Shown piece by piece: positions 6,989 through 7,817 of a stretch of 7,817 nucleotides of DNA (positions are counted from its first letter, which is position 1; the number at the start of each line of letters is the position of its first letter). The translations under genes were made by a program, and so were the position numbers. This DNA is from an uncultured Eubacterium sp. Its GTDB lineage: Bacteria; Bacillota; Clostridia; Oscillospirales; Acutalibacteraceae. A model generated the notes under the pieces. That model had not been told where the DNA came from. It worked only from the letters and a program-made list of their open reading frames with translations, and ran no database searches. The stretch is taken from contig CAMFPZ010000035.1 in NCBI GenBank assembly GCA_945979635.1, positions 1 through 7,817 on the forward strand, written 5' to 3'.

Positions 6989-7254
6989 TGATTATTCTTT
7001 TCCTCTTGTTTAGATTTTTTCAAAGGAACCGGATCGTAGCCTCCCTTGCAAAAGGGATTGCATCTCATTATTCGCCATATCGCGAGCAGACTGCCCTTAA
7101 TTATTCCGTGCTCACGCAACGCCTCGATAGCATATTGCGAACAGGTCGGAGTAAAGCGACAGGCACCGCCGGAAAATCTCGGTGACAGGGTTTGCTGATA
7201 TGTTTTTATCATAAAAATCATAATTCTTATGATAAAATCCTTAAGCTTTTTCAT
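6985..7254 (-). CDS. yidD: Membrane protein insertion efficiency factor YidD
   Basis: YidD is a small protein that associates with the inner face of the membrane and assists YidC-dependent insertion; its exact mechanism is unsettled. The 89-residue product has an amphipathic N-terminal helix (about 5-20), then the family core: LSP at 23-25, CRFTPTCSQYAIEA at 32-45, RCNPF at 64-68 and GGYDPVP at 71-77. The conserved cysteines are all present. The ATG at 7254 overlaps the end of rnpA by 14 bases, and its stop overlaps the yidC GTG start by four. Translation of rnpA, yidD and yidC is therefore probably coupled. The ribosome binding site is weak (AGGT nine bases upstream), which fits reliance on coupling. 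Confidence 0.97.
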   Translation of the reverse strand: MKKLKDFIIRIMIFMIKTYQQTLSPRFSGGACRFTPTCSQYAIEALREHGIIKGSLLAIWRIMRCNPFCKGGYDPVPLKKSKQEEKNNQ

Positions 7255-7582
7255 TTATAATACCTAATTCAACGAATTGAGCTCTCATTTGAGCCTCAAC
7301 CTCCTGCTCCTTGACCATAGTGGTCCTCGTTCTTGCAACGAATACAAAATCATAGCAACCGCTGATTTCATTTTCCAAATTGGAAAATGCGACGCGAATA
7401 ATTCGTCTGGCTCTGTTACGCTCAACGGCACCTCCGATTTTTTTGCCGGTTGTTATGCCGATTGCGTTATGGCCTTTTTTGTTCTTCATTGCATAGGTAA
7501 CAAGGACAGAGCCGGCTCTGTTTTTTCCGCGATAGTACAATCTGCGGAAATCCTTATTTTCCTTTAAGGTATGCTCTTTCAC
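7241..7582 (-). CDS. rnpA: Ribonuclease P protein component
   Basis: RnpA is the protein subunit of RNase P. It binds the catalytic RNA and the 5' leader of precursor tRNAs. The 113-residue product is of usual length and starts with the typical LKENKDFRRLY segment. The conserved basic helix is RNRARRIIRVAF at 55-66, where GGAVERNR replaces the more common GNAVxRNR. The start is a GTG at 7582, with AAAGGA nine bases upstream; no ATG fits. It lies 25 bases after rpmH, the near-universal pairing, and overlaps yidD by 14 bases. A 21-bp perfect palindrome lies within its coding sequence at 7369-7389. Confidence 0.97.
   Translation of the reverse strand: MKEHTLKENKDFRRLYYRGKNRAGSVLVTYAMKNKKGHNAIGITTGKKIGGAVERNRARRIIRVAFSNLENEISGCYDFVFVARTRTTMVKEQEVEAQMRAQFVELGIINEKA
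7369..7389. repeat. 21-bp perfect palindrome inside rnpA
   Basis: Arms CATTTTCCAA (7369-7378) and TTGGAAAATG (7380-7389) are exact reverse complements around one central base. The palindrome falls on codons 65-71 of rnpA. The one-base spacer is too short for an RNA hairpin using all ten pairs, so if functional it would act as a DNA site for a dimeric protein. It may be a coincidence of codon choice. Confidence 0.5.
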
Positions 7583-7607
7583 AAAAACCGTTCCTTTATT
7601 CTAGCGA

Positions 7608-7742
7608 TTAGTAAGAAAGAGACTTTCTGCCCTTTGCACGACGGCGAGCGAGTACCTTTCTACCATTCTTTGTTGACATTCTCTTTCTGAAGCCATGAAC
7701 CTTCTGTGCATGTCTCTTCTTTGGTTGAAATGTTCTCTTCAT
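7608..7742 (-). CDS. rpmH: 50S ribosomal protein L34
   Basis: This 44-residue, highly basic protein matches L34 along its whole length. It begins [20 protein letters not shown], continues with [20 protein letters not shown], and ends SLSY. L34 is a small component of the large ribosomal subunit. The ATG at 7742 has GAAAGG at 7755-7760 as a somewhat distant ribosome binding site (12 bases). It is the first gene of the rpmH-rnpA-yidD-yidC-jag unit, normally next to dnaA/oriC, which would lie beyond the right edge. The protein is complete and shows no frameshift. Confidence 0.98.
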   Translation of the reverse strand: MKRTFQPKKRHAQKVHGFRKRMSTKNGRKVLARRRAKGRKSLSY

Positions 7743-7788
7743 TCTTTTTCACTACCTTTCGCAAAGACTAAACTCGTCTTAATCTTTT

Positions 7789-7817
7789 ATAATCTCTGTG
7801 CGGTATAGCACAGGCAA
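7789..7817 (-). promoter_or_regulatory. Candidate rpmH operon promoter
   Basis: On the minus strand TTGCCT (7812-7817) and GATTAT (7789-7794) each match four of six bases of the -35 and -10 consensus and are 17 bases apart. This would start transcription about 40 bases before rpmH. The -35 touches the window edge, so a better promoter further out cannot be excluded. The spacer holds the perfect inverted repeat at 7796-7813. Confidence 0.35.
7796..7813. repeat. Inverted repeat in the rpmH leader
   Basis: CTGTGC (7796-7801) and GCACAG (7808-7813) are perfect six-base inverted arms with a six-base spacer. They lie almost exactly between the candidate -35 and -10 of rpmH. They could be an operator or a chance repeat. 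No consensus DnaA box is present in 7743-7817. Confidence 0.4.

Overview
This window carries the conserved rpmH–rnpA–yidD–yidC–jag–mnmE–mnmG–rsmG–noc block that lies beside oriC in Firmicutes. All nine genes are on the minus strand. Gene content, order, moderate GC content, strong AGGAGG-like ribosome binding sites and protein features (a Jag protein, a Noc-type ParB paralogue, a clostridial-looking MnmG and YidC) point to an anaerobic clostridium. Oscillospirales/Ruminococcaceae-like is my best guess, inferred from protein flavour and not proven. dnaA and oriC would be expected just beyond the right edge and soj/parA–spo0J/parB beyond the left edge, but neither is in the window.

Layout in the direction of transcription (right to left): (1) 7743-7817, a short leader with a candidate promoter. 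(2) rpmH (ribosomal protein L34) and rnpA (RNase P protein), then yidD, yidC and jag, tightly spaced or overlapping. They form one unit joining ribosome/RNA processing with membrane-protein insertion and an RNA-binding protein. (3) An intrinsic terminator at 4999-5051. (4) mnmE, mnmG and rsmG: the two partners of the tRNA wobble-uridine modification enzyme and the 16S rRNA m7G527 methyltransferase, closed by a second terminator at 958-999. (5) noc, apparently with its own promoter, encoding a ParB-family CTP-dependent DNA clamp. (6) 1-116, a short non-coding stretch holding a nested inverted-repeat element that folds best as RNA on the minus strand. No gene-free stretch exceeds about 120 bases.

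The genes themselves are ordinary, full length and intact. I see no mobile element gene, CRISPR array, tRNA or rRNA, and no new multi-gene system. The items most worth a second look are the 90-bp structured element at the left edge, and a Noc protein with the Noc DNA-specificity residues but no N-terminal membrane-targeting helix. Of lesser interest are a terminator so close to mnmE that little room remains for a promoter, and a 21-bp perfect palindrome inside rnpA.
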